This document shows positions 9,392-17,141 of a DNA stretch of 64,000 nt, in pieces. Within the stretch, counting starts at the first letter, position 1. Every line of letters begins with the position of its first letter. The notes under the pieces are model-generated. The model was given only the letters and a program-made list of their open reading frames with translations, had not been told where the DNA came from and ran no database searches. The stretch comes from Rhizobium leguminosarum (GTDB lineage Bacteria; Pseudomonadota; Alphaproteobacteria; Rhizobiales; Rhizobiaceae). The stretch lies in contig NZ_CP025012.1 of NCBI RefSeq assembly GCF_002953715.1, forward strand, positions 930,001-994,000, given 5' to 3'. The translations under genes and the position numbers were made by a program.

Positions 9392-10078
9392 TTACCCCGC
9401 AAGCGGAGGACCTACCCATACGCCTTCTGGTACCGCGGGGATGCTGTTGACCAACCCGTCGAGCATTCCTTGCAGGACGTTCGCGGTCAGCTCCTTTGTC
9501 TTGTCGCCGGGGCCGACGAGTCGGTCCGCCAGCAGCAAAGTCAGACCGTGCATTTGGGACCAAAAAACGAGAATCGCCCCATCGATCGTGCGCGTATTGG
9601 CCTCGGTATCTGCAATTGGGCGCCCGAGAGCGCCGTCGGAAATCGCCTCAACGACAAGGGCTTTCATGTTGTAGGCCGCAGTTCTTTCGATCGCGGGACG
9701 CCCATCGTCCTGACCGGCAAGGTAGCCGCCGAACATCAATCGGTAGAGCGCCGGATTGTTGACGCCGCCGCAGACATATGCGCTCGCCATGGCTGCCAGC
9801 CGCTCGCGCGGACTGTCGAGTTCCCTGGTCGCTTCGGCCATCCGCTTCGCCAGCAGTTCGAACCCAACCGCCGAGACGGCTCCCAGCAATTCGCGCTTAT
9901 CGGTGAAGTGTTTGTACGGGGCGTTGTGACTGACGCCCGCCCGACGTGCGAGCTCACGAAGCGAAAACTCTGTGCTTTGAGACTCGCTGAGGACGTCGAG
10001 TGCGGCCTCTACGATCGTCCTATGCAGGTCGCCATGGTGGTACGGGCGCTGGTCTTTCGTGGATATGTCTTGGGTCAT
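9392..10078 (-). CDS. TetR/AcrR-family repressor with WHG-type C-terminal domain
   Basis: Likely repressor of the divergent patatin-adc-SDR operon and of itself. Tyr/His-rich N-terminus (RPYHHGDLHRTIVEAALDVL) and HTH (FSLRELARRAGVSHNAPYKHF) are typical of TetR proteins with the WHG ligand domain. An ATG at 10087 is also in frame, but a promoter with TTGACA (10113-10108) and a weak -10 (TAAATG, 10090-10085) at 17-base spacing would start transcription at or near 10078, giving a leaderless mRNA; no Shine-Dalgarno sequence precedes either start. The operator ATGTCAACAT/ATGTTGACAT overlaps this promoter. The inducer is unknown; the neighbouring genes suggest a lipid or short-chain acid. Confidence 0.88.
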   Translation of the reverse strand: MTQDISTKDQRPYHHGDLHRTIVEAALDVLSESQSTEFSLRELARRAGVSHNAPYKHFTDKRELLGAVSAVGFELLAKRMAEATRELDSPRERLAAMASAYVCGGVNNPALYRLMFGGYLAGQDDGRPAIERTAAYNMKALVVEAISDGALGRPIADTEANTRTIDGAILVFWSQMHGLTLLLADRLVGPGDKTKELTANVLQGMLDGLVNSIPAVPEGVWVGPPLAG

Positions 10079-10084
10079 GCCGTC

Positions 10085-10173
10085 CATTTAGATTGTTAAG
10101 TTGCTCATGTCAACATTCTGTCGAGATATGTTGACATTGTCCACTCTAGCACTTAAGTGGGCGATGTCAACAT
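10085..10173. promoter_or_regulatory. Divergent promoter/operator module A
   Basis: ATGTCAACAT (10107-10116) and ATGTTGACAT (10128-10137) form a perfect 10-base inverted repeat with an 11-base spacer; a third perfect copy ATGTCAACAT is at 10164-10173. TTGACA inside the second arm (10131-10136) lies 17 bases before TAAGTG (10154-10159), giving a rightward promoter whose start falls next to the third copy. The same layout recurs at 15982-16048. Confidence 0.85.
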
Positions 10174-10224
10174 ATCTGCGGCCGATCTGGAACGGCAGCG
10201 GGATCAATAACCGAGGTAAACTGC

Positions 10225-11403
10225 ATGGCCGCTCAACATCCCGTCAAAAACAAGACGCACCGCATAGCGGAGCGTCCGCCATTCGAGCGTATCGCGCTGT
10301 TGTTGCAAGGCGGAGGGGCGCTCGGTTCATATCAGGCCGGCGTCTATCAGGCACTGGCCGAAGCCGGTCTGCATCCTGACTGGGTCGCCGGCATCTCCAT
10401 CGGTGCCATCAACAGCGCTCTGATCGCCGGCAATCCACCTGAAAGGCGGGTGGAGGCGCTCCGGAGCTTTTGGGAAACGGTAACCGCCCCGGCTTACGGG
10501 TTTCCCACTCTGTTTTCGGCGATGCTGGGGGCGATGGGGCTCGAGGGTGATTTCGCGCGTGGCCTGCTCAATCAGGCACACGCCTTCGCCACCCTCATGG
10601 ACGGCGCCACGGGCTTCTTCACGCCCCGTCCGGTGCCACCTTTCTTTTCATCCGCCGGCAGCATCGAGGCGGAAAGCTTCTACGACGTCGCACCGCTGAA
10701 GGCGACGCTGGAACGGCTGGTGGACTTTGACCGCATCAACACAGGGGCCATGCGTTTCAGCGTCGGCGCCGTCAACGTGCGCACCGGCAACTTCGAGTAT
10801 TTCGACACCACGACCCACAACATCCGCCCCGAACATATCATGGCGAGCGGCTCCCTGCCGCCTGGCTTCCCCGCGACGAGGATCGACGGCGAGTGTTACT
10901 GGGACGGCGGCCTCATATCGAACACGCCGCTGCAATGGGTCCTCGATAACTCGCCGCGCCAGGACACGCTGGCCTTTCAGGTCGACCTCTGGAGCGCAAG
11001 TGGCGAGTTCCCGCGTGACCTCCTCGGAATCGAACTGCGGCAGAAGGATATCCGCTTCTCGAGCCGCACGCGCGCGGCGACCGACCATTTCAAGACGCAG
11101 CAGCGGCTGCGCCGCGCACTCGGCCATCTGGTCGAACTCGTCCCGCAGGACGCGCTGCTGCAAGCCGATCCGGAGATCAAGCTTCTCGTCGATCAGGCCG
11201 ACGAGAAGGTCTACAACATCGTCCAGCTCATATATCGCGCCAAAAAATACGAAGCGAGCTCCAAGGATTACGAGTTCTCTCGCCTGACGATGGAGGAGCA
11301 CTGGGCCTCCGGCTACAACGACGCCCTTCGAACATTGCGTCACCCCGAGGTGCTGCAGCGGCCCGGCACGCCGGACGGCGTCGCCATTTTCGACTTCGAT
11401 TGA
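10225..11403 (+). CDS. Patatin-like phospholipase (DUF3734 type)
   Basis: Predicted serine acyl hydrolase acting on phospholipids or other acyl esters, without a signal peptide and so cytosolic or membrane-associated. The patatin fold signatures are all present: oxyanion-hole GGGALG at residues 29-34, nucleophile elbow GISIG with Ser58, and the dyad aspartate in WDGG (Asp227). The C-terminal third (QKDIRFSSRTRAATDHFKTQ and following) matches the DUF3734 extension found in patatins that neighbour 3-hydroxybutyrate dehydrogenase genes. 392 residues; ATG with GAGGT upstream. First gene of an operon; 27 bases separate it from adc. A bdhA-patatin operon is known from Legionella, supporting a functional link. 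Confidence 0.9.
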   Translation: MAAQHPVKNKTHRIAERPPFERIALLLQGGGALGSYQAGVYQALAEAGLHPDWVAGISIGAINSALIAGNPPERRVEALRSFWETVTAPAYGFPTLFSAMLGAMGLEGDFARGLLNQAHAFATLMDGATGFFTPRPVPPFFSSAGSIEAESFYDVAPLKATLERLVDFDRINTGAMRFSVGAVNVRTGNFEYFDTTTHNIRPEHIMASGSLPPGFPATRIDGECYWDGGLISNTPLQWVLDNSPRQDTLAFQVDLWSASGEFPRDLLGIELRQKDIRFSSRTRAATDHFKTQQRLRRALGHLVELVPQDALLQADPEIKLLVDQADEKVYNIVQLIYRAKKYEASSKDYEFSRLTMEEHWASGYNDALRTLRHPEVLQRPGTPDGVAIFDFD

Positions 11404-11430
11404 GTTTTCACCAAAGAGCAGAGCACGACC

Positions 11431-12189
11431 ATGAAGATCGCCGCAGTCCGCGAAAATGCCTTCGCGATGCCGCTCAACAACCCGGCCTTTCCGAGGCCAC
11501 CCTACAAGTTCTACAACCGCGAATTTGTCGTCATCAACTACCGGACCGATCCGGAGGCTCTTCGCGCCGTCGTGCCGGAGCCGCTGGAAGTGATCGGCGA
11601 CACTGTCGCCTATGAATTCATCCGCATGCCGGATTCGACCGGCTTCGGCGACTATACGGAAACCGGGCAGGTCATTCCGGTGCGTTTCACGACGAGATCG
11701 GGCAAGGTGCAGGAAGGCAGCTACGTGCATGCCATGTATCTTGACGACAACTCTCCGATCGCCGGCGGCCGCGAGATCTGGGGCTTTCCGAAGAAGCTGG
11801 CAACGCCGAAGTTGTCGCACGAGCAGGAGACGCTCGTCGGGACGCTCCACTACGGCTCGGTTATGTGCGTGACGGCGACCATGGGCTACAAGCATCGCGA
11901 GCTGCCGCTGGAGCCGCTGGCAAAGGCCATGGCGAAGCCCGCCTTCGTGCTGAAGGTCATCCCGCACGTCGACGGTTCGCCCCGGATTTGCGAACTCGTG
12001 CGCTACTATCTCGAGGATGTGACGTTGAAGGGCGCATGGGTCGGGCCGGCAGCCCTGCAATTGTTCGAACACGCGATGTGCGACGTCGCGCGTCTACCCG
12101 TGCGCGAGGTCACCTCGGCCAGCCACTACATCGCCGACCTGACCCTCGGCCTCGGCGAGGTCGTATTCGACTACCTCCAAAACGACTGA
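11431..12189 (+). CDS. adc: Acetoacetate decarboxylase
   Basis: Converts acetoacetate to acetone and CO2 through a Schiff base on a lysine. The active-site region [17 protein letters not shown] is intact, with Lys121 and Lys122 corresponding to the paired lysines of the clostridial enzyme. 252 residues, normal length. It lies between the patatin and SDR genes with 27- and 26-base gaps, so the three are almost certainly cotranscribed. If the SDR makes acetoacetate from 3-hydroxybutyrate, this enzyme would drain it irreversibly. Members of this fold can also use other beta-keto acids, so the true substrate is open. Confidence 0.9.
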   Translation: MKIAAVRENAFAMPLNNPAFPRPPYKFYNREFVVINYRTDPEALRAVVPEPLEVIGDTVAYEFIRMPDSTGFGDYTETGQVIPVRFTTRSGKVQEGSYVHAMYLDDNSPIAGGREIWGFPKKLATPKLSHEQETLVGTLHYGSVMCVTATMGYKHRELPLEPLAKAMAKPAFVLKVIPHVDGSPRICELVRYYLEDVTLKGAWVGPAALQLFEHAMCDVARLPVREVTSASHYIADLTLGLGEVVFDYLQND

Positions 12190-12215
12190 TCTCCCGCAAC
12201 TGAAAGGAATTATCC

Positions 12216-12998
12216 ATGTCTCGATTTGATGGAAGAGTAGCGATTATCACCGGAGCCGCGAGCGGCATCGGCAAGGAAATCGCGCTTCGCTTCGCAGCCG
12301 AAGGCGGCATTCCCGTGATCGCCGACCTCAATCTCGACGCCGCGACCGCAACGGCCGCCGAGATCAAGAGCAAGGGCGGCGATGCCTTCGCCGTGGCGAT
12401 GAACGTCGCCGACGAAGAGCAGGTGGAAAAGGCCGTCGGCGAGGTGGTCGCCAGGTTCGGCAAGATCGACGTGCTGGTCAGCAACGCCGGCATCCAGATC
12501 GTTAAGCCGCTGGTCGACTTTCCCTTTGCGGATTGGAGAAAGCTGCTTTCGATCCATCTCGACGGCGCCTTTCTGACCACTCGCGCCTGCCTCAAGCACA
12601 TGTATGCCGCCAATTACGGTCGGGTGATCTACATGGGTTCCGTGCACTCCAAGGAAGCCTCGAAGCTGAAGGGCCCCTATGTCACGGCCAAGCATGGCCT
12701 GATCGGACTGGCCAAGGTGCTGGCAAAGGAGGGAGCCGAGCACAACGTCACGGCCAACGTGGTCTGCCCCGGCTTCGTGCGCACGCCGCTCGTCGACAAA
12801 CAGATCCCCGAACAGGCGCGGGAGCTCGGCATCAGCGAGGAGCAGGTGGTCAAGACGGTGATGCTCAAGGACACGGTCGACGGCGAGTTTACCAGCACCG
12901 ATGACGTGGCCGACGCTGTTCTCTATTTCGCGGCGGCCAGGTCCAATGCCGTGACGGGTCAGTCGCTGGTCGTGAGCCACGGCTGGTTCATGCAGTAG
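12216..12998 (+). CDS. bdhA: Short-chain dehydrogenase, 3-hydroxybutyrate dehydrogenase-like
   Basis: Classical SDR of 260 residues, probably oxidising D-3-hydroxybutyrate to acetoacetate with NAD+. Cofactor motif TGAASGIG at 12-19, SNAG at 89-92, catalytic Ser142, Tyr155 and Lys159 (YVTAK). YVTAKHGLIGLAK and the ending VSHGWFMQ are typical of bacterial 3-hydroxybutyrate dehydrogenases. AAAGGA lies before the ATG. The adc gene directly upstream and the patatin support a ketone-body context, although the main rhizobial bdhA for PHB use may lie elsewhere, making this a paralogue. Confidence 0.85.
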   Translation: MSRFDGRVAIITGAASGIGKEIALRFAAEGGIPVIADLNLDAATATAAEIKSKGGDAFAVAMNVADEEQVEKAVGEVVARFGKIDVLVSNAGIQIVKPLVDFPFADWRKLLSIHLDGAFLTTRACLKHMYAANYGRVIYMGSVHSKEASKLKGPYVTAKHGLIGLAKVLAKEGAEHNVTANVVCPGFVRTPLVDKQIPEQARELGISEEQVVKTVMLKDTVDGEFTSTDDVADAVLYFAAARSNAVTGQSLVVSHGWFMQ

Positions 12999-13126
12999 GA
13001 TCGATTGGACGACGCGCTTTGCGCGGCCGTGCGACAGGAACGCTCCAGCACCCGGACCAACTCTACCTCGCGACGAGCCACAGTGGGCTCGCGCTATCTC
13101 GTTCTTGAGTATCAAAGGAAATGAAC

Positions 13127-14020
13127 ATGGAAGTCTCTAATGGTTTGCGGCGGGCCCTCTTGAAGGCCTGGCGACTGTCTGTCGCCACCAGTCCGTCTGT
13201 TGACGGCGCAAGCGTGCGTCGCGTGACCGCGATACTGCGGCATGCCGTCCAAACTGCCACGCTCGGCATGTTCGTAGGATTTGCTGCGCTGCCGACAGCT
13301 CGAGCGGATGAGCCGACCCCGTCGGTAAAACCGGCGATCAGCGATGAGGCCGCGACCGCCGTTTCGCAGATGGGAAAGACGCTCCTTGCCAAGGACCTGA
13401 CGATCACGGCGAGAACGATCAGCATTTACTTGGATCAGTCAGGACAACCGCTGCACATCTTCCATACGATGAAAATCACCGTGCGCCGTCCCGACCGGAT
13501 TGCCGTCGAGTTTACCGGCGATGACGGCAAGCACGATCTGTTCTACGACGGCAAGGCGGCATCGGTCTTCTTTCCCGACACCAAGAAATACGCAACGATC
13601 CCGGCATCGGGCGACATACCATCTGCGCTCAACGAGGTGGCAACCAAGCTGGACGTCGATTTTCCGCTCGGCGCCCTTTTTGCAGACTTTCCAGACAAGG
13701 TCCTGTTGGGCGATGCCTTGGCCGCCTGGCAAGTGGGAACGGCTACCGTCGACGGCGTCGAGTGCCGGCATCTGTTTTTCTCTCAGAAGTCCGGCATCGA
13801 TCTGGAATTGTGGGTCGAGAAGAATGCCGCGGCGACGCCGCATCGTCTGGTCGTCACCTACCAGTTGCTGCAGGGGCAACCAAGCTTCGTCGCCGAATTC
13901 GCGAGTTGGAAGATCCAACCCCCTCTGTCCGACTCCGAATTCACCTTTGAACCTCCCGCCGATGTGAAAAAGATCGACCCGACACCAGCCGTCGCATCGG
14001 GAACGAAAGGAAGCAAGTGA
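13127..14020 (+). CDS. DUF2092 periplasmic protein
   Basis: About 297 residues. Long N-region followed by a signal-peptide core (TATLGMFVGFAALPTARA) cleaved before DEPTPS, then a DUF2092 domain with the expected landmarks: MKITVRRPDRIAVEF, LFYDGKAASVFFPDTKKYA and RLVVTYQLLQGQPSFVAEF. The fold is thought to resemble LolA-type lipid carriers, so a periplasmic lipid-binding role is plausible but unproven. An ATG at 13121 is one base from AAAGGA, whereas the ATG at 13127 is seven bases away and is preferred. It sits 128 bases after the SDR and runs into the next gene with a TGATG junction, so these two are translationally coupled. Confidence 0.85.
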   Translation: MEVSNGLRRALLKAWRLSVATSPSVDGASVRRVTAILRHAVQTATLGMFVGFAALPTARADEPTPSVKPAISDEAATAVSQMGKTLLAKDLTITARTISIYLDQSGQPLHIFHTMKITVRRPDRIAVEFTGDDGKHDLFYDGKAASVFFPDTKKYATIPASGDIPSALNEVATKLDVDFPLGALFADFPDKVLLGDALAAWQVGTATVDGVECRHLFFSQKSGIDLELWVEKNAAATPHRLVVTYQLLQGQPSFVAEFASWKIQPPLSDSEFTFEPPADVKKIDPTPAVASGTKGSK

Positions 14021-15162
14021 TGAATTATCTGAAGCGCACCTGCTTTGCTTTTCTCGCTTTCACGGCCATTACATCGGACGCGGCCTTCGGTCAGTTTGCA
14101 CCGCCCCCTGGCGGTCCGCCGCCCCTGCCGTCTGGAGGGCCACCCCATTTCCCGTCGGGAGGGCCGGGCGGGTTCCCACGTCCGCAGATAGGCCGCACCC
14201 CGCGTCCGCCGATGGCGAGCCACGGTCGGCCGCCGATGCGCGTGCAGAACCGTCCACCGGTGAACCCTCGTACTCGTGTGCCAAATGTCGGTGGCGCCAA
14301 GGGGCGATTGGCGGAAGGGCCCGGCCGCGGACGGGGCAACCTGTCCGGAAATATCCGCAACACGCTGAACTCGGGCGGTAACATCAACGGCAACCGCACC
14401 TTCATGAACTCCGGGGGCAATATCGTCGCAAAGGACTCAGGCAACCTCACTGTCAACAATTCCGGCGATCTCAAGGTCTCTGGCAACGGCAACGGATACT
14501 TTGGCCGTGGATATTATGGTCGTGGGGACCGCGGCGTTGGAGACTATGGTCACGGAGGGTATGGCCGTGGAGACTATGGCCGCTCTGACGGTGGAGACTA
14601 TGGGCGTGGATACTATCGCCGCGAAGCCTACGTCCTGGGCGGGTATGCGGCAGGCGTCGCCGTCGGTGCTTCGGCCGCCTCGAGCACAGGCGGAACGACG
14701 TATTCTTCCAGTGGAGATCAGTCCGGATCTACTACGAGTTCCTCTGGCGCAGCGTCCTCGAGTTCGTCCCACAGCAGCGCTCCGGGTTCTGCTAACGCGG
14801 CGTCGTCGGGTTCGTCTCACGGGAGCTCTTCAGGTTCGTCACACGCCAGCTCTTCTGGCTCTTCTGGCGAGGTATATGCGAGCTCTTCCGATCAGAGCCG
14901 CTCCGACCGGCCCGTTGGCAGCGGAGAGGGCGGGTCGAACCAGAGCGGCGGCAATGGCAGGTCCCAGTCCGTCAATCCGCTGATTGCCGGCCTGTTTGAG
15001 AGCCTGCCACCGGAGGGCACGGCATGGTCATCGGAAGATGCGGTCGGTTGGCTTCAGGCTGCGGCCGCCAATCTACGGATCGTCTATAGGATCCAGGGAA
15101 ACATCACGGTCACGGGCGAAGTTCCGCCGTCGGATGACAATCGCGTTCCTAGCGGAAATTAG
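14020..15162 (+). CDS. Exported Pro/Gly/Ser-rich low-complexity protein
   Basis: About 380 residues with no recognised family. Signal peptide (CFAFLAFTAITSDAAFGQ), then a Pro-rich stretch with GGPP/SGGP repeats (about 25-70), an Asn/Gly stretch with SGGNI/SGNL repeats (about 110-155), GYGRGDYGR-type Gly/Tyr/Arg repeats (about 160-200), a hydrophobic VLGGYAAGVAVGASAA segment, a Ser-rich tract (SSGSSHGSSSGSSHASSS, about 230-290) and a well-ordered C-terminal domain (NPLIAGLFESLPPEGTAWS and RIVYRIQGNITVTGEVPP). The ATG overlaps the stop of the DUF2092 gene. Probably a surface-exposed or envelope-associated partner of that protein. Confidence 0.7.
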   Translation: MNYLKRTCFAFLAFTAITSDAAFGQFAPPPGGPPPLPSGGPPHFPSGGPGGFPRPQIGRTPRPPMASHGRPPMRVQNRPPVNPRTRVPNVGGAKGRLAEGPGRGRGNLSGNIRNTLNSGGNINGNRTFMNSGGNIVAKDSGNLTVNNSGDLKVSGNGNGYFGRGYYGRGDRGVGDYGHGGYGRGDYGRSDGGDYGRGYYRREAYVLGGYAAGVAVGASAASSTGGTTYSSSGDQSGSTTSSSGAASSSSSHSSAPGSANAASSGSSHGSSSGSSHASSSGSSGEVYASSSDQSRSDRPVGSGEGGSNQSGGNGRSQSVNPLIAGLFESLPPEGTAWSSEDAVGWLQAAAANLRIVYRIQGNITVTGEVPPSDDNRVPSGN

Positions 15163-15190
15163 ATTCAGCTCAGCATGGGGAAGAGGTTTA

Positions 15191-15220
15191 GGCCGGACGT
15201 CGCACGACATCCGGCCTTTG
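15191..15220. terminator. Hairpin terminator between convergent genes
   Basis: AGGCCGGACGTC and GACATCCGGCCT pair with one mismatch around GCAC and are followed by TTTG on the plus strand. It sits 29 bases after the Ser-rich protein gene and before the 3' end of the opposing TetR gene, so it probably ends the first operon. Confidence 0.75.
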
Positions 15221-15270
15221 CCAGCATAGAAAACTGCACAGCTCCGTCCGCTCTGAGGCACCTCGCCAAA

Positions 15271-15963
15271 TCAGGCCATTCGTTCCGAACGCCGCAGAAG
15301 CCCGTTCATCACGAGGTTAATGTGCGCCTTCATAAGCGCCCTGCCGTCGATCGGCTTTCGATCGGCAAGCATGAGATGCCAGACGGCAACCTGAAAAATC
15401 GAACTCGCGAGCACGTCAGGCGTATCGGCCGCCGTATCATGTCTCAACTCTCCCGATTCCACGCCTTCGTCGACCAGGGCCGTGAGGGCTGCAAGCGTCG
15501 GTGCGATGAATAGCTCATGACGGCAATCGACCATTTCGGGAAGACGAGTTCCTTCGGCGACGGACAAGCGCAGGAGTTCTCTCGTCTTTCGGTCGTTGGC
15601 CGTGTTTTCATAAGCGATAAGCAGTAGGTCGCGGATCCTATCGGCGCAGGATCCTCGAAGGCTGCCGATGGCGGTCGACAGGTCTGCGGACGACGTCGAC
15701 GCGTGGCGAAACATCTCCTGGAAAAGAACGTCCTTGGTCGGGAAATAGAGGTAGACCGTTCCCTTTGTTATCCGCAGTCGGGTTGCGACGTCTTCAACTC
15801 GCGTTGCCGCATAACCTTTTGCCGCGAACTCCTCGAATGCGGCCTCCAGTATTTCATGGGGACGCCGCGCCTTCCGTTCCGCCCGCGATGTTTTTTTAAC
15901 AACTCGTTCCATCATCCAATTGGAATTATTTGGCTGTCCGGCGGCTAACCGCATCTGCTTCAC
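15271..15963 (-). CDS. TetR-family repressor of the RND operon
   Basis: Divergent from the two-adaptor RND operon and presumably its repressor. HTH VEDVATRLRITKGTVYLYFPTK near residues 50-75; the C-terminal half is a helical ligand domain with VAVWHLMLADRKPIDG near the end. GTG at 15963 gives 230 residues; ATG codons at 15915 and 15912 would give the commoner 213-214 residues, and no start has a convincing Shine-Dalgarno sequence, so the N-terminus is uncertain. Its recognition helix (TKGTVYLYF) differs from that of the 9.4-kb TetR (SHNAPYKHF), even though the operators in front of both are nearly identical. Confidence 0.87.
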   Translation of the reverse strand: MKQMRLAAGQPNNSNWMMERVVKKTSRAERKARRPHEILEAAFEEFAAKGYAATRVEDVATRLRITKGTVYLYFPTKDVLFQEMFRHASTSSADLSTAIGSLRGSCADRIRDLLLIAYENTANDRKTRELLRLSVAEGTRLPEMVDCRHELFIAPTLAALTALVDEGVESGELRHDTAADTPDVLASSIFQVAVWHLMLADRKPIDGRALMKAHINLVMNGLLRRSERMA

Positions 15964-15981
15964 CCATGCCTATGTTGCGCG

Positions 15982-16048
15982 TGTCAACATTTTCTGATGA
16001 AGATGTTGACATCGTCTACTTTAGCTATTAAGTGGGCGTTGTCAACAT
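15982..16048. promoter_or_regulatory. Divergent promoter/operator module B
   Basis: TGTCAACAT (15982-15990) and ATGTTGACA (16003-16011) form an inverted repeat with a 12-base spacer; a third copy TGTCAACAT is at 16040-16048. TTGACA (16006-16011) and TAAGTG (16029-16034) are spaced by 17 bases, as in module A at 10107-10173, including the AAGTGGGCG that follows. It drives the RND operon rightward. Confidence 0.85.
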
Positions 16049-16075
16049 CGGGCGATGGCCTGTTAGGAGCAAAAA

Positions 16076-17140
16076 ATGCAGTCCTTTCGATTGCTGGGAA
16101 TTGGTCTCGCCTGCGCAGTCCTGGCTGCCTGCGAAGAGAAAGCTGAAGTTGCGCCGCCGCCGCAGCAGGTCCGCGTCGTCGCGGCAGCCGAGGCTCAGTA
16201 TCAGCCGGGTGCGGAAATCACCGGCGAGGTGAAGGCGAGGGTCCAGACCGAACTCTCCTTTCGCGTCAGCGGCCGGGTTCTTGAGAGAAGGGTCGACGTC
16301 GGGTCGCATGTCCACGCCGGCGACGTCCTCGCCCGGCTCAACGACACGGAACAGCAGGCCGACGTCAGCGTCGCCCGTGCCGCGCTGGCGTCGGCGCAGG
16401 CCGTCGTTGCGCAGAAGACGCTCGCCTTCGACCGGGCGAAATCACTCCTGCAGTCGCAGGCCGTTCCGAGGGCGGTCTTTGATGATGCCCAGAAGGAGCT
16501 GCTGAGCGCACAGGCTTCGCTCGAGGCCGCCGAGGCCGCGCTCGCGACGGCAGAGGACGCTCTGTCCTACACCGAGCTGAAGGCCGCCGCGGACGGCATC
16601 ATCACGGCGCGCAGCATTGAAGCCGGGCAGGTGGTGTCAGCAGCGCAGTCGGCCTTCACGCTCGCCCATGACGGGCCACGAGACGCAGTGTTCGACGTCT
16701 TCGAGGCGTTCTTTCTGGATGGCCGACCGCTGAACGATGTCGAGGTCGCACCGGTCTCCGACCTTGCGAGCGACGTCCACGCCAGCATTCGCGAGGTCTC
16801 TCCCGTCATAGACGCGAAGGCAGGCACGATCCGGATCAAGGTGGGGCTGCAGGACGGCGCGCCATGGCCACTCGGAACGCCTGTCGTGGGCAAGCTGCGC
16901 ACCTCGCCGCGCGACGGAATCGTGCTGCCCTATACCGCGATCGCATCAGCCGGGGGCGAACCTGCCGTGTGGCTCGTCAACACTCAAAACCAATCCGTTT
17001 CGCTCCGTAAGATCTCGGTCGACCGATATCGCCAAAGCGATTTCGTCGTCACCGGCGGCGTCGCCGCACAAGACCTGATCGTCACCGAAGGCGGAAAGTT
17101 CCTCAAGGAAGGCCAGGCCGTCGCCTGGGAAGGCAAGTGA
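16076..17140 (+). CDS. RND efflux periplasmic adaptor lipoprotein 1
   Basis: 354-residue membrane fusion protein. Lipoprotein signal ending in LAAC (Cys19), so anchored to the inner membrane facing the periplasm. Barrel-sandwich halves are visible as VSGRVLERRVDVGSHVHAGD (about 63-82) and YTELKAAADGIITARSIEAG (about 165-184), separated by an Ala-rich coiled-coil hairpin that contacts the outer-membrane channel. First gene of an operon with a second adaptor (1 base away) and the RND permease. Pumps needing two different adaptors resemble TriABC of Pseudomonas. The leader contains TTAGGAGC about 8 bases before the ATG. Confidence 0.9.
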   Translation: MQSFRLLGIGLACAVLAACEEKAEVAPPPQQVRVVAAAEAQYQPGAEITGEVKARVQTELSFRVSGRVLERRVDVGSHVHAGDVLARLNDTEQQADVSVARAALASAQAVVAQKTLAFDRAKSLLQSQAVPRAVFDDAQKELLSAQASLEAAEAALATAEDALSYTELKAAADGIITARSIEAGQVVSAAQSAFTLAHDGPRDAVFDVFEAFFLDGRPLNDVEVAPVSDLASDVHASIREVSPVIDAKAGTIRIKVGLQDGAPWPLGTPVVGKLRTSPRDGIVLPYTAIASAGGEPAVWLVNTQNQSVSLRKISVDRYRQSDFVVTGGVAAQDLIVTEGGKFLKEGQAVAWEGK

Positions 17141-17141
17141 G

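Noticed and set aside
10648..12072. 474-codon minus-strand frame opposite patatin and adc
   Set aside because: Spans two well-supported genes on the other strand and shows no recognisable protein family.
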